Numbered from the stretch's first letter, positions 8,116 to 17,391 are shown. The stretch is DNA of 39,146 nt from UBA2177 sp964452735 (GCA_964452735.1 CAYVNA010000009.1:1-39146); one strand, 5' to 3'. Notes: a model not told the origin generated them from the sequence alone. Numbers and translations: made by a program.

Positions 8116-9921
8116 CTTCTTCTTCAAAGAAATCTTCTTAACTATACTGATGACTAGAACTATTACCAGTATGGATACTAATATCGGTAATGCAATAATC
8201 AATGCTTTACCAAATATTGTTGTTTTAAGTATCGTTGTCATCATTGTTATGATACTTGGAGAGGTCCCAAAGATTTCTTTCTTTGAGACTAAATCTGCAT
8301 AGGAACTGAGGGATTCGGTATCCATATCGCTAACTCCATATATTTCTATCTTGTATCCCTCAGAAGTTATATCCTCGATATTGTTAGATGAATATATTCT
8401 AATATTGGACAAAGATTCATCACTAAAGGTCTCCCAAAGTATTCTATCTACCATCTGCCCAATCTTCATGTTTGTACTCTCAAATGTTGGGTCTACGGAA
8501 ATCCACCCATTATCGGGAATCCATATCTGTACCCATTGATGACGAACATGATCATCCTGGGCTGTCTCTGTCAGATTCGCATATCCAATTGCCGCTCTCG
8601 CCGGTATCCCTTGCGCTCTTAATAATGTAATCATAACATCTGCATACTCCATACAAACAGAAGCTCCACCTTGTAAGGCTTTAGAAGCTCCAATCCTTTC
8701 ATTCTCTGAAGTAGCCTTGTTCTTATCATACTCTAAGTTGTCATTTACATACTGATAATCTCCTCTGATTACTTCAGACAGAAGGATCTTTCCATCTAGG
8801 AGTTTGTTTGATTCCTGTACAATATATTCATCATCGATTGGCCAGTATTTATTCTTCTTTAAATAACTCTCAATATATTTACTTCCCTTAACATTAGAGA
8901 TGTAATCATTGAAGTTAATATTAAGATATTCTTTATAATCTTCCAAGGATGATTGATTCACTTGGATGTATCCACTTACCAATATCTTGCTCTCTTGGTT
9001 CGCGGGAACCTCAAAGACTGCTAAAACATTTCCTTCCTTATCTCTATATATATCCTTTGGTTTTGGTTCCACCTTATCAAAGAAAACCTTTTGGCTTGTT
9101 TCATCAAATTCTCTAGGAAGGGATATCTCAAAAATATTTGTTGCTAAGGAACCTAAAACGCCATTGTATTTCTCTGGGATCAAAGAGTCTGTCTTAGGTG
9201 TTGTGTACTCTAATTTGAATCGATATATTACCTTAGTCCCGAACTCGACAGAGGGAGAACTTCCAATACGATCAGTTTGTTTAAACGTGTAGTATATCTT
9301 CTCTCCACTCTCTATAACATTGTACTCTGGGAAAGCTTTTGCCAACTTAGGCATATTTTTGTCAGTTATTATCGAGAGATTGTAGTTGAATAGGGTAGTG
9401 GTTCCATTGGAATCATCTACTCGGCTAAATACAGTATCTTTTGGTAATGCAGCCCCAACGATATTTATATACTCTCCAATTTTCAGGACATAATCGTGAG
9501 TGTTATATGATATATATACTTTGTATGGAGATGTTGATGTCGTTGTTTTATAATTGGGAACTGTTACAAAAATCCCTTCCCCAGAATCCTTCTCTTCTAT
9601 GGAGAACGATACCTTGTTTCCTTTTTCGTCTGAGACTAGAAGAGAGTCTAGTTTAAATTTCCTTTCTTCCGCGATTTTCTCTTCCTCTAGGTTGGATGCA
9701 TCTGGGAGATGGAATACCTTCTCTCCTGATGCAGGGAAATAGTAACTAGAATTCTTTACAGTTCTTATGTACTCAGTTCGTACCTTAACAAAGCTATCAC
9801 CTGTTGCATACTCTATCTCTGTGTTTGTATCAACAACGAAATCTCCATCAGAAGCTTGTATGATATTGCTAAAAAAGGGAAGGAGAAGAAGAGCAAGGAT
9901 GGAGCTACGGAGCAGTTTCAT
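8098..9921 (-). CDS. Membrane-anchored extracytoplasmic transglutaminase-like protein
   Basis: This 607-residue protein has an N-terminal signal peptide (hydrophobic about 5-22, cleavage near Q-A-S). A long beta-rich ectodomain follows, then a transglutaminase-like cysteine protease core, and one C-terminal membrane span (about 570-592) with a Lys-rich cytoplasmic tail. The catalytic triad is visible: Cys423 in GGASVCMEYAD, His461 in RHQWVQIW and Asp477 in ISVDPTF. Family members act as transglutaminases or peptidases; the substrate cannot be inferred, but the layout puts the active site outside the cell. It is monocistronic on the minus strand, convergent with AMP phosphorylase (18-bp overlap) and divergent from ychF. 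Confidence 0.8.
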   Translation of the reverse strand: MKLLRSSILALLLLPFFSNIIQASDGDFVVDTNTEIEYATGDSFVKVRTEYIRTVKNSSYYFPASGEKVFHLPDASNLEEEKIAEERKFKLDSLLVSDEKGNKVSFSIEEKDSGEGIFVTVPNYKTTTSTSPYKVYISYNTHDYVLKIGEYINIVGAALPKDTVFSRVDDSNGTTTLFNYNLSIITDKNMPKLAKAFPEYNVIESGEKIYYTFKQTDRIGSSPSVEFGTKVIYRFKLEYTTPKTDSLIPEKYNGVLGSLATNIFEISLPREFDETSQKVFFDKVEPKPKDIYRDKEGNVLAVFEVPANQESKILVSGYIQVNQSSLEDYKEYLNINFNDYISNVKGSKYIESYLKKNKYWPIDDEYIVQESNKLLDGKILLSEVIRGDYQYVNDNLEYDKNKATSENERIGASKALQGGASVCMEYADVMITLLRAQGIPARAAIGYANLTETAQDDHVRHQWVQIWIPDNGWISVDPTFESTNMKIGQMVDRILWETFSDESLSNIRIYSSNNIEDITSEGYKIEIYGVSDMDTESLSSYADLVSKKEIFGTSPSIITMMTTILKTTIFGKALIIALPILVSILVIVLVISIVKKISLKKKLSKRI

Positions 9922-9990
9922 AGGTAATGAATCGTAAGATTAATATATATTTATATATCATATATTGACTCATTATTATATAATCCACTT

Positions 9991-11088
9991 ATGTCTATAA
10001 AACAATCACATTCATTCTCTCTTGGCATTGTGGGATTACCAAATGTCGGAAAGTCAACAATATTTAATTCCCTGACTAAGATGTCAGTACCTGCGGAGAA
10101 TTTCCCTTTCTGTACGATAGATAAAAATGTTGGAATAGTGGAAGTCCCTGATGAAAGACTGTATAGGATGGCAGATTATTTCAAAGCAGAGAAGATTGTT
10201 CCTTCTGCTATGACATTTGTTGATATTGCGGGTTTAGTAAAAGGTGCTTCTAGAGGAGAGGGGCTGGGGAACCAGTTTCTTTCACACATTCGTGAGGTTG
10301 ATGTAATAATGTATGTATTGAGAGGTTTTGAAAGTGAGAAAATTTCCCATGTGTATGATCGTATAGATCCTGTAGAAGATTTTGGTATTGTACAGTCAGA
10401 ATTAATCCTTAAGGACATAGAAAGTGTTGAGAAGAGGATTGGTTCTGTTGAGAAGCTCAGTAGGATAGGGGACCAGGTTGCTTTAAAAGAGTACGAGATA
10501 CTCAAGAAGGTGCTTCATGATCTTAATAATGATATTGCAGTTATCGATATGGACTTTAGTAATGAAGAAAGGGAGATAATACAAGATCTCTGGTTGTTAA
10601 CTAACAAGAGAAGGTTGTTTGTTCTAAATACTAGATTGGGAATTGGTGAAGAGAATATCCAGAAATGGAAGGAGAGTATAGAGAAGATTACTGGTGATAT
10701 TGTTATACCCCTAGATGTTAAACTTATGGGAGAGGTAGATGGGATGGACGAGGAGGAGGTTTTGGAGATGTTGGGGGAGAAGCCTCTAGGTGTCAATGAT
10801 TTGATAAGGGGGGCTTTCAAGTGTCTAAGCTTGATTACTTTCTATACAGGTTCTCAGAAGGAGTGTAATGCTTGGAGTATAGTTGAAGGTAGTACCGTGA
10901 AAGAGGCAGCAGGTGTGATACATACAGATTTGGAAAAAGGCTTCGTTACGGCAGATGTTGTTAATGTGGAGGAACTCCTAGATGCAGGTGGATGGAGTAG
11001 TGCTAAGGAGAAGGGGCTGGTTAGGAACCATGGAAAGGAGTACATCGTTAAGGATGGTGACTATGTAGTAATTCTTTCTAATAAATAG
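9991..11088 (+). CDS. ychF: Redox-regulated ribosome-associated ATPase YchF (OLA1 family)
   Basis: YchF is an Obg-related P-loop NTPase that prefers ATP and binds ribosomes. The 365-residue protein has G1 GLPNVGKS (15-22), G3 DIAG inside FVDIAGLVKGAS, a G4 region without the usual NKxD (LNTRLG), as expected for YchF, and a C-terminal TGS-type domain (AAGVIHTDLEKGF, then GKEYIVKDGD). TATAAT lies at 9979-9984, 6 nt before the ATG, with no good -35, so the message may be leaderless. It is divergent from the transglutaminase gene. Confidence 0.95.
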   Translation: MSIKQSHSFSLGIVGLPNVGKSTIFNSLTKMSVPAENFPFCTIDKNVGIVEVPDERLYRMADYFKAEKIVPSAMTFVDIAGLVKGASRGEGLGNQFLSHIREVDVIMYVLRGFESEKISHVYDRIDPVEDFGIVQSELILKDIESVEKRIGSVEKLSRIGDQVALKEYEILKKVLHDLNNDIAVIDMDFSNEEREIIQDLWLLTNKRRLFVLNTRLGIGEENIQKWKESIEKITGDIVIPLDVKLMGEVDGMDEEEVLEMLGEKPLGVNDLIRGAFKCLSLITFYTGSQKECNAWSIVEGSTVKEAAGVIHTDLEKGFVTADVVNVEELLDAGGWSSAKEKGLVRNHGKEYIVKDGDYVVILSNK

Positions 11089-11156
11089 CTTTTGAAATTA
11101 ATCTCAAATAATGATAGTATTGGCTATTAGGGTTTGGTGAATATGCAAAACTATTG

Positions 11157-11185
11157 TTGTATAAAGTAACGATTTCTGCTAAAAT
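11157..11185 (+). promoter_or_regulatory. Promoter of the rpsF-ssb-rpsR operon
   Basis: TTGTAT (11157-11162), 17-bp spacer, then TAAAAT (11180-11185) preceded by TGC, an extended -10. The predicted start near 11192 leaves a leader of about 33 nt before rpsF. Confidence 0.5.
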
Positions 11186-11224
11186 CCATTCTCGTTAGAA
11201 CCTAATTTGTTTAGTTTAGCTTTG

Positions 11225-11581
11225 ATGTCTGTGAAAAAAGAAAAGCATTTGAAGAATTATGAAATGATAATAGCTCTTAAGCCTTTGTTACCTGACGATT
11301 TAAGAAAGGAAATTCATAAAGAGATTGTTGAATTAGTTAAGAAGGATGGAGGAGAGCTATTGGATGTTGATGTATGGGGCAAGAGATATTTAGCATACAA
11401 AATAAGCGGTCACAGTGAGGGTTATTATATAGTGTACGATTTGAAGCTTTCTCCTAGTGCTGTCGCAGAGATAAAGAGGCAGATGCAGTTGAAGGTTGAA
11501 ATACTTCGATTCATGATAGTGGAGATGGAGGATGTCAGTGGTATAGGGAAGAGTATTAAGAAGAAAGAATTGGATATTTAA
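11225..11581 (+). CDS. rpsF: 30S ribosomal protein bS6
   Basis: Primary 16S rRNA-binding protein that pairs with bS18 on the small-subunit platform. The 118-residue product shows the bS6 pattern: an N-terminal strand LKNYEMIIALKP, then VDVWGKRYLAYKI and a C-terminal LRFMIVEME. I chose the ATG at 11225; the frame extends upstream to a TTG at 11207, but the added residues are not bS6-like. It is the first gene of the classical rpsF-ssb-rpsR operon, behind a promoter at 11157-11185. Confidence 0.95.
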   Translation: MSVKKEKHLKNYEMIIALKPLLPDDLRKEIHKEIVELVKKDGGELLDVDVWGKRYLAYKISGHSEGYYIVYDLKLSPSAVAEIKRQMQLKVEILRFMIVEMEDVSGIGKSIKKKELDI

Positions 11582-11642
11582 TAGAAATTTAATATATGGT
11601 TTGTATAGTTAGAGGTAAGTTAAATTATTATAATTTATAAAA

Positions 11643-12119
11643 ATGGCTGCAAGATCTTTAAATAAGGTTATGCTCATAGGAAATCTAACAAGAGATCCTG
11701 AGATGAGATATACAAACTCTGGTACTCCAGTAGTTACCTTCGGAATGGCTACAAACAAGTCTTGGAAGGATGCAGATGGGGAGACGAAAGAATTGGCAGA
11801 GTTCCATAATCTAGTTGCATGGAATAAGATGGCTGAGATATGTCAGCAGTTACTCTCAAAGGGTATGAAGGTATATGTTGAGGGATCTTTAAATACTAGA
11901 TCATGGGAAGCAGAGGACGGTAGTACAAAGTACAAGACCGAAATCCGAGTTGAAGATATGATTCTTTTAGATAGTAAGGGGAAGCAAGGTGCTGGTCTTT
12001 CAGAAGGAGAGGGAAAGGCAGAGGTGAAGGAGGAGAAGGTTGCAGATGTTGTAGATGAAACGGTTCAGGAGGATGAATCTCCTGTTGATGATCCTTTGGA
12101 AGAGGATCTTCCTTTTTAG
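11643..12119 (+). CDS. ssb: Single-stranded DNA-binding protein
   Basis: Binds ssDNA during replication, repair and recombination. The 158-residue protein has the OB-fold of bacterial SSB (LNKVMLIGNLTRDPEMRY at the N-terminus, FHNLVAWNKMAE, VYVEGSLNTRSW). An acidic flexible tail ends in E-E-D-L-P-F, the conserved protein-interaction tip. It lies between rpsF and rpsR. TATAAT at 11629-11634, 8 nt before the ATG, could be an internal leaderless promoter, although no matching -35 is seen. Confidence 0.97.
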   Translation: MAARSLNKVMLIGNLTRDPEMRYTNSGTPVVTFGMATNKSWKDADGETKELAEFHNLVAWNKMAEICQQLLSKGMKVYVEGSLNTRSWEAEDGSTKYKTEIRVEDMILLDSKGKQGAGLSEGEGKAEVKEEKVADVVDETVQEDESPVDDPLEEDLPF

Positions 12120-12139
12120 TTTAGATTAGAGTTACTTAA

Positions 12140-12484
12140 ATGGCAGAAGAAGAAAAGAAAGTTCAAGAAAATATCTCAAATCCTACATTGGAGGATGTAT
12201 TTGATGATAAAAAGATAACAGAAGAGGAGGAGTTTGTTGATCATAAGAAGACAAATAGAAGGAGAAAGAAGATAATACAGAATCTGAAATGTCCTTTATG
12301 TGAGGCTGGTGTTAAGAGTGTTTCATATAAGGATATCTATCAATTAAAGAAATTTACTTCTGTTAGAGGGAAAATAATCTCTACCGAGAAGTCAGGTGTT
12401 TGTCACAAGCATCAGAGAGAATTAACTAGAGCTATCAAAAGAGCAAGGTTCATGGCTCTTCTTCCATACTCTGCGAATGAGTAA
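12140..12484 (+). CDS. rpsR: 30S ribosomal protein bS18, zinc-ligand form
   Basis: Partner of bS6 on the 30S platform. The conserved core is at the C-terminus (SYKDIYQLKKFTS, then HQRELTRAIKRARFMALLPY). A Cys pair in CPLC and the later C-H-K-H form the zinc-binding (C+) version of bS18. The 114-residue length exceeds the usual 70-80 because of an acidic, charged N-terminal extension of about 45 residues. Last gene of the operon, followed by a strong terminator. Confidence 0.95.
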   Translation: MAEEEKKVQENISNPTLEDVFDDKKITEEEEFVDHKKTNRRRKKIIQNLKCPLCEAGVKSVSYKDIYQLKKFTSVRGKIISTEKSGVCHKHQRELTRAIKRARFMALLPYSANE

Positions 12485-12504
12485 TATGTAAATAGAATCT
12501 AATT

Positions 12505-12530
12505 AAGGGGATCTTAGGATCCCCTTTTTT
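12505..12530 (+). terminator. Rho-independent terminator after rpsR
   Basis: Perfect stem GGGGATC (12507-12513) / GATCCCC (12518-12524) with a TTAG loop, extended by AA/TT, followed by six T. It closes the rpsF-ssb-rpsR operon. Confidence 0.9.
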
Positions 12531-12531
12531 G

Positions 12532-12560
12532 TTGAAAAGGAAGTTCTTTTTAAGTAATAT
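12532..12560 (+). promoter_or_regulatory. Promoter giving a predicted leaderless mRNA
   Basis: TTGAAA (12532-12537), exactly 17 bp, TAATAT (12555-12560), then 8 nt to the ATG at 12569. A start 7-8 nt after the -10 would fall on or next to the start codon. It begins immediately after the rpsR terminator. Confidence 0.5.
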
Positions 12561-12568
12561 ATAGAGAT

Positions 12569-13924
12569 ATGTCTAAACTGTCCCTTTTAGAAAAAAATGC
12601 ATATTTAAGCATTGTTATAAAAGACAATGGTATATGGTCTCACCTAGCATATACTGATCACAATGCTGGTAGGGAGTATATTCTATCCGACTATTCCGAT
12701 ATCTCCTCTCTTCGAACTCGTTTAGATGATGATACTTTCTCTAAAATATTTTGGTTAGAGTATTTTGAGAATTTAGAAAAAGCTATCAACTGGAATATTG
12801 TAGATAGGAATTCTCTGGCAGTATTTACCTTCAGGAAATTTCAGACTGAAGGAGATGGATTGTCTGGTATCAGAATTCAGGTAGATGATAACCAAAAATT
12901 CCTTACTAAGATATTTGCTTCAATCAGGGATTTCTCGAGGGATATATCGATAAGGATAATAGATGACCTGTATATTCAAACATTGCTAGATTCCTTAGTA
13001 AGAAAGAGTGAATATGATGACATCATATATATCGATATGGACCTGATGGATTTCTCTGTTTTTAGGATAAAGAAAGTTTCTTCAAAAGCTAATGCAGAAT
13101 TGAAAACAGAATTTACGAAATCTAAATTGAGCTGGGGAGACGAGAAACAACTAATTGAATGTATACAGGATAGTAGATTTAATGCTTTTCTAGCTACTGA
13201 TTTGGATAACAGAGAAGTCCTGAACTACTGGAGCAATTTTGTCCTGAATAGAGTTTGTTCATCCGACGATGCGAATTTGAAAGATATCCTTCGTGCATAT
13301 AGCACTGTACAGAATCACTCCGTATATAGGGATAATAAGGAGAAGATAGAGGGTTTCGGTATTCTTCCTGTTAATAGTGCGGTAATAATATCCGGGTATA
13401 TTCCCAGGATCTTAGGAAAGTCATCTGCACTTTTAACTGTAATAGATGGACTTGAACTTAGTGGTAACTTTGATTGTTACTGGGACCTAGATCAGAAATT
13501 GATCTCATATGGTATGAGCTATATCCATGGGATAGAGTCTATGGATATAATTCTGACAAGAAAAGAAGTTCTGTCTCTGGCGACTAAAGTATATATACCA
13601 CTTGTTAAGCAAAATCTCCCATATGGAAAGATGCTTGTTGCTGGAAAAATCCAAGGTCTAGGTTTGGAAGATGCGGAATTCTTTATCCAGTTCCCAGAAT
13701 ACGGATATGTGGAGATCCCTAAACACGCAGAGAAGCTAATCGTTGAAGGTGAATGCAAGAATGGTGCTAGCATATTACCTGATAGGGCCAAATATTTCTC
13801 GTTCATATCTTCTCCTGGAAGCTGTATGTATGAATCAATGCTATTTGATTGCAGGCCTAGGCCAGTTGTATATGGCCCAGACACCTATTCAAACAAACTA
13901 AAATTACAAACTTGGATAAAGTGA
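12569..13924 (+). CDS. Unknown protein, possibly MutL-like actin-fold
   Basis: A 451-residue soluble protein that I cannot assign with confidence. Two segments hint at an actin/Hsp70-type ATPase fold like that of the glutamate-mutase-associated MutL family: YDDIIYIDMDLMDFSVFRI (about 149-167), which resembles a phosphate-binding strand-turn with repeated Asp, and later VIISGYIPRILGK followed by LLTVIDGLEL...DLDQKLISYGM, reminiscent of the second half of those proteins. No signal peptide or membrane segment is seen. Its stop overlaps the GTG of the next gene (GTGA), so the two are translationally coupled and probably form a complex. It has its own promoter behind the rpsR terminator. The fold suggestion is pattern-based inference. 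Confidence 0.45.
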   Translation: MSKLSLLEKNAYLSIVIKDNGIWSHLAYTDHNAGREYILSDYSDISSLRTRLDDDTFSKIFWLEYFENLEKAINWNIVDRNSLAVFTFRKFQTEGDGLSGIRIQVDDNQKFLTKIFASIRDFSRDISIRIIDDLYIQTLLDSLVRKSEYDDIIYIDMDLMDFSVFRIKKVSSKANAELKTEFTKSKLSWGDEKQLIECIQDSRFNAFLATDLDNREVLNYWSNFVLNRVCSSDDANLKDILRAYSTVQNHSVYRDNKEKIEGFGILPVNSAVIISGYIPRILGKSSALLTVIDGLELSGNFDCYWDLDQKLISYGMSYIHGIESMDIILTRKEVLSLATKVYIPLVKQNLPYGKMLVAGKIQGLGLEDAEFFIQFPEYGYVEIPKHAEKLIVEGECKNGASILPDRAKYFSFISSPGSCMYESMLFDCRPRPVVYGPDTYSNKLKLQTWIK

Positions 13925-14946
13925 TTGTCAGAAGAAACATCTTTGAAAAATATGAAAATGTGAAGATCAATATACCATATCTAGTTGGTGATAGGGTTCT
14001 AGTCAAGAAGGGAGAAAGGGTGAGTAATGATCAAGATATTGTTGTGAAGAAAGGAAGTAGCATCAAGCACTCTTTCTACCTCCCAGATAAACTTGGTACA
14101 GATATCTCCAAAATCCAAGAGTGTATAACTTGCATAGATGGGGAGCTGGTTAATGTAGGGGATACCTTGGCCGAGAGAGTAGTTGCCAACGGTCTAACAG
14201 TGAAGAGGCTTGTGGCTCCTTCTCAAGGGGTTGTCGATTTAGAAAGAATTAACCAAGGATTTTTAGATCTCCTTGGAGAAGAGAACGATGTAGTTGTTAG
14301 GAGTAACTTTAATGCAACTGTGATAGATGTCAGCCCAGTAGATGGGCTAGTTGTATCAACAGATACTTTAGCCCTGGATATTCTAGCGATATCGAATGTA
14401 GCAGGTAATAAAGAAAGTAGGGTATTTGGAGAATTTGTAGTTTTGGGAGATGGAAATGATCTTCTCTTGGAGGCGGACTTGGATAGTTACAGGGATAAGA
14501 TAGTTTTTGTTGGTAAATATCTTCACAGTAATCTTTTGCAAGATCTCTTTGAGAAGGGAGCTTCGTTTGTATTAACATGCTCCATGGATTATTCACATTT
14601 TAGAAATCAGGGACTTCCTCTTGGTGTCTTGGAGGGTTTTGGAGAAATATCTTCTGGGAAGAAATTCCTAAGTACAATATCTTCCATGAATGGGAAGTTC
14701 GCATTGATTGATTATACTGAGATGCAAATCTTCTTTTTGTCTAAAGAGGTAGGGAGGGGACAGAAAAGTGAACTCTTTGTGAAATCTGCAGTAGGTAGTG
14801 TTGTTATTTCTAGATCATTATGCAACTATGGTATGTATGGAAAGGTTATAGATATTGAGAAGGAATCTACATATTTGGTGGTAGAGTGGGAGAGTGGACA
14901 GAGGAGTATGGTAAATATTGGTAATGTAGAATTTGTAACGATATAG
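13912..14946 (+). CDS. Unknown protein with barrel-sandwich-like N-terminus
   Basis: About 340 residues, function unknown. The N-terminus (PYLVGDRVLVKKGERVSNDQ, then VNVGDTLAERV and VAPSQGVV) has the spacing of a biotinyl/barrel-sandwich hybrid, with repeated G-D-x-V turns. A C-terminal stretch GMYGKVIDIEKESTYLVVEW looks like a KOW/SH3-type loop. No Cys motifs, signal peptide or membrane segment are seen. The start is either TTG at 13912 or GTG at 13921; GTG would give a 4-base GTGA overlap with the upstream stop. Coupling to the MutL-like gene suggests a two-protein module. Function is not inferred. Confidence 0.5.
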   Translation: MDKVIVRRNIFEKYENVKINIPYLVGDRVLVKKGERVSNDQDIVVKKGSSIKHSFYLPDKLGTDISKIQECITCIDGELVNVGDTLAERVVANGLTVKRLVAPSQGVVDLERINQGFLDLLGEENDVVVRSNFNATVIDVSPVDGLVVSTDTLALDILAISNVAGNKESRVFGEFVVLGDGNDLLLEADLDSYRDKIVFVGKYLHSNLLQDLFEKGASFVLTCSMDYSHFRNQGLPLGVLEGFGEISSGKKFLSTISSMNGKFALIDYTEMQIFFLSKEVGRGQKSELFVKSAVGSVVISRSLCNYGMYGKVIDIEKESTYLVVEWESGQRSMVNIGNVEFVTI

Positions 14947-14992
14947 AGTATAATATTTTTCTAGAACTATATTATTTTTTATAAAGTCTAAA

Positions 14993-16210
14993 GTGATTTC
15001 TAACAGAAAGAGTTTTAATAATGTACTTGGATTGGGAATCCTTCTAGTATGTGTTTTTACATTGGGCATATTTGTCGGGAGGAACTACAATGTCAGTAGT
15101 TCTTCTTTCAGTCTCAGTAGTACTAAACAGTTAGATATGACAATGTTTTGGAAGGTCTTTGACATTGCTAAGAGTGACTATGTTGATGAGGATAGTATGG
15201 ACGAAGAAGGATTGGTATATGGTGCTATCAAGGGTATGCTAGACTCTCTTGGTGATCCTGCGACAGTTTTCTTGACCCCGGAAGAAACTGAGGAGTTTAA
15301 CTCTGCTACAGAGGGAAAGTATTTCGAGGGAATCGGAGCCGAATTAGGCTATTATGATGGTCGGGTTGTTGTTGTTACCCCTTTGGAAGGTTCTCCTGCT
15401 AAGGAGGCAGGTATCAGGCCTGGAGACTATATAGTTAAGGTTGATGACTATGAGGTAACCTTGAAGGATACAGTATATGATATTGTTGCGAAGATTCGTG
15501 GAGATTCTGGAACTGAAGTAGTCATTACAGTTCTTCATAGGGGAGATACAGAGCTTTCTGATATCAAGATTGTGAGGAGAGAAATAACTGTACCTAGTAT
15601 GACATTGGAGTATGTGGGAAAGGATAGCGAAGTAGCCTTACTCAAAGTTTCTAGATTTACAGAATCTACATATTCTGACTGGACAAAGATCTGGGATGAG
15701 AAGGTTAATGAGATAGTATCGAAAGGTAAGAAGAAAGTAATACTAGACTTAAGGGGTAATCCTGGTGGCTATTTCGATTCTGCAATATATGCTGCTGATG
15801 ATTTCTTGGACAAGGGTTTTGTCATATCGAAACATAGGGATGCAAGAGGTAATATAAAGGACTACAACTCTTCCAGGGGTGGGAAGCTTCTTGATGTTGA
15901 GCTTGTAGTACTTGTAAATACAGGTAGTGCATCTGCTTCCGAGATACTCTCTGGTGCGCTTCAGAGTGCATCAAGAGCTAAGATAGTAGGGGAAGATACA
16001 TTTGGTAAGGGTACGGCACAGAAGATATATGATTTATCCGATGGCTCGACACTTCATCTAACTGTAATGAAGTGGTTGTTACCTGATGGTAGGCAGATAG
16101 ATAAGGACAATGCTGTTAAACCAGATTATGAAGTATCTCTAACGGAGGAAGACTTTAAGCAGGGTTTGGATCCTCAGCTGAATAAAGCTTTAGAAATAAT
16201 TTCTAAATAA
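14993..16210 (+). CDS. C-terminal processing peptidase, S41A family
   Basis: A CtpA/Prc-type serine protease that cleaves extracytoplasmic proteins near their C-termini. The 405-residue protein has an N-terminal signal-anchor (about 11-28), a PDZ domain (about 112-180, including SPAKEAGIRPGDYI) and the S41 catalytic domain. The Ser-Lys dyad is visible: Ser314 in NTGSASASEI and Lys339 in TFGKGTAQ, 25 residues apart as in E. coli Prc and B. subtilis CtpB. It starts with GTG; TATAAA lies 7 nt upstream. An htrA-like gene follows after 17 nt, so the two membrane proteases are likely co-expressed. Confidence 0.93.
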   Translation: MISNRKSFNNVLGLGILLVCVFTLGIFVGRNYNVSSSSFSLSSTKQLDMTMFWKVFDIAKSDYVDEDSMDEEGLVYGAIKGMLDSLGDPATVFLTPEETEEFNSATEGKYFEGIGAELGYYDGRVVVVTPLEGSPAKEAGIRPGDYIVKVDDYEVTLKDTVYDIVAKIRGDSGTEVVITVLHRGDTELSDIKIVRREITVPSMTLEYVGKDSEVALLKVSRFTESTYSDWTKIWDEKVNEIVSKGKKKVILDLRGNPGGYFDSAIYAADDFLDKGFVISKHRDARGNIKDYNSSRGGKLLDVELVVLVNTGSASASEILSGALQSASRAKIVGEDTFGKGTAQKIYDLSDGSTLHLTVMKWLLPDGRQIDKDNAVKPDYEVSLTEEDFKQGLDPQLNKALEIISK

Positions 16211-16227
16211 ATTTTTAAGTTAATAAT

Positions 16228-17391
16228 ATGGAAGATGCAAAGGATATTGTAAAGAAGAATAACTCTGGAAATAAGTATGTATTTGCGATAGTAGGGGTTC
16301 TTCTAGTGATGTTCCTAACGGGAAGCTTGATCCTTTTCTCTGGTTATCTGGCTATAAGGTATTCTTCTTCTATCCAAAACTATATCTCCCAGTTTCTTCC
16401 GGATTCTGATAAGAGTGAATCCTCAAATAGAATTGTTGTAACAGATAGTGAAAATAGAGTTATAGAGATAGTCGAAGCTTCTAGACCTTCTGTAGTGAGT
16501 ATTGCTGTATCAAAATTAACCCTGTCACAAGGACAAGGAGTTGTTGATACAAGTAGTAACATAGGTACTGGATTCATTGTAGATAAATCTGGTTTGATCA
16601 TTACGAATCAGCATGTAGTGTCTGATCAGAAATCTGAGTATAAAGTTGTTACAGAAGATGGAGTAGAGTATGAGGTTGTTGAAATATTAAGAGATGATCT
16701 CAATGATATTGCATTAATAAAGATAGATACTAAGGGGTCCGAATTAAAAGAATTGTTTCTGGGTAATTCTGATAACCTTCTAGTTGGACAGAACGTGATA
16801 GCTATCGGTACCCCCCTTGGTGAATATGCAGGGAGTGTTACGACAGGAATCATAAGTGGCCTAAATAGGTCTGTAACTGCAAGTTCTGGTTGGTTCGGTT
16901 CTTCTGCGAAGACATATGAAAATGTGATACAGACAGATGCGGCTGTAAATCCAGGGAATTCGGGGGGACCATTATTGAACTCTCAAGGTGAAGTAATTGG
17001 TGTTAACTTCGCTACAACATCTGGTGCAGATAATATCTCTTTTGCTATACCGATAAGTAAGGTGAAAGATAGGGTAGATGAGTATAGAACCTATGGTAAA
17101 TTTATTCGACCATATTTGGGAGTTACATACCAAATGATTTCAGAATATGAAGCTTTGTACTATTCGGATATAATTCCAGGAGCCCTTATACTAAGAGTTG
17201 ATTCTGAATCTCCTGCATATAGTGCCGGTCTAAGAAGGGGAGACATCATAACTGAGTTTGGTGGTGAGAAAGTATCAATAACTCTTGGGGAAATGATTCA
17301 GTCACACAATGTGGGAGAGGAAGTAGAGATAAAATACAATAGAGAAGGGCAAGAACAGATCATAAATGTTACCCTAGGAGAAATGGATTAG
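16228..17391 (+). CDS. HtrA/DegP-like membrane-anchored serine protease
   Basis: A quality-control trypsin-like protease with one C-terminal PDZ domain. The 387-residue protein has an N-terminal membrane anchor (about 18-42) and a protease domain with His129 (TNQHVV), Asp160 (NDIAL) and Ser245 (NPGNSGGPL), all intact. The PDZ domain includes SPAYSAGLRRGDII. It follows the CtpA-like gene by 17 nt. Its final 18 bases overlap the convergent prmC. A single PDZ and a membrane anchor make it closer to DegS/HtrA of Gram-positive bacteria than to periplasmic DegP. Confidence 0.93.
   Translation: MEDAKDIVKKNNSGNKYVFAIVGVLLVMFLTGSLILFSGYLAIRYSSSIQNYISQFLPDSDKSESSNRIVVTDSENRVIEIVEASRPSVVSIAVSKLTLSQGQGVVDTSSNIGTGFIVDKSGLIITNQHVVSDQKSEYKVVTEDGVEYEVVEILRDDLNDIALIKIDTKGSELKELFLGNSDNLLVGQNVIAIGTPLGEYAGSVTTGIISGLNRSVTASSGWFGSSAKTYENVIQTDAAVNPGNSGGPLLNSQGEVIGVNFATTSGADNISFAIPISKVKDRVDEYRTYGKFIRPYLGVTYQMISEYEALYYSDIIPGALILRVDSESPAYSAGLRRGDIITEFGGEKVSITLGEMIQSHNVGEEVEIKYNREGQEQIINVTLGEMD

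Noticed and set aside
14950..14980. Terminator ATAATAT/ATATTAT followed by a T tract after the 13912 gene
   Set aside because: The stem is entirely A-T with a 12-nt loop, too weak to claim; the same bases may serve as promoter for the GTG start at 14993.
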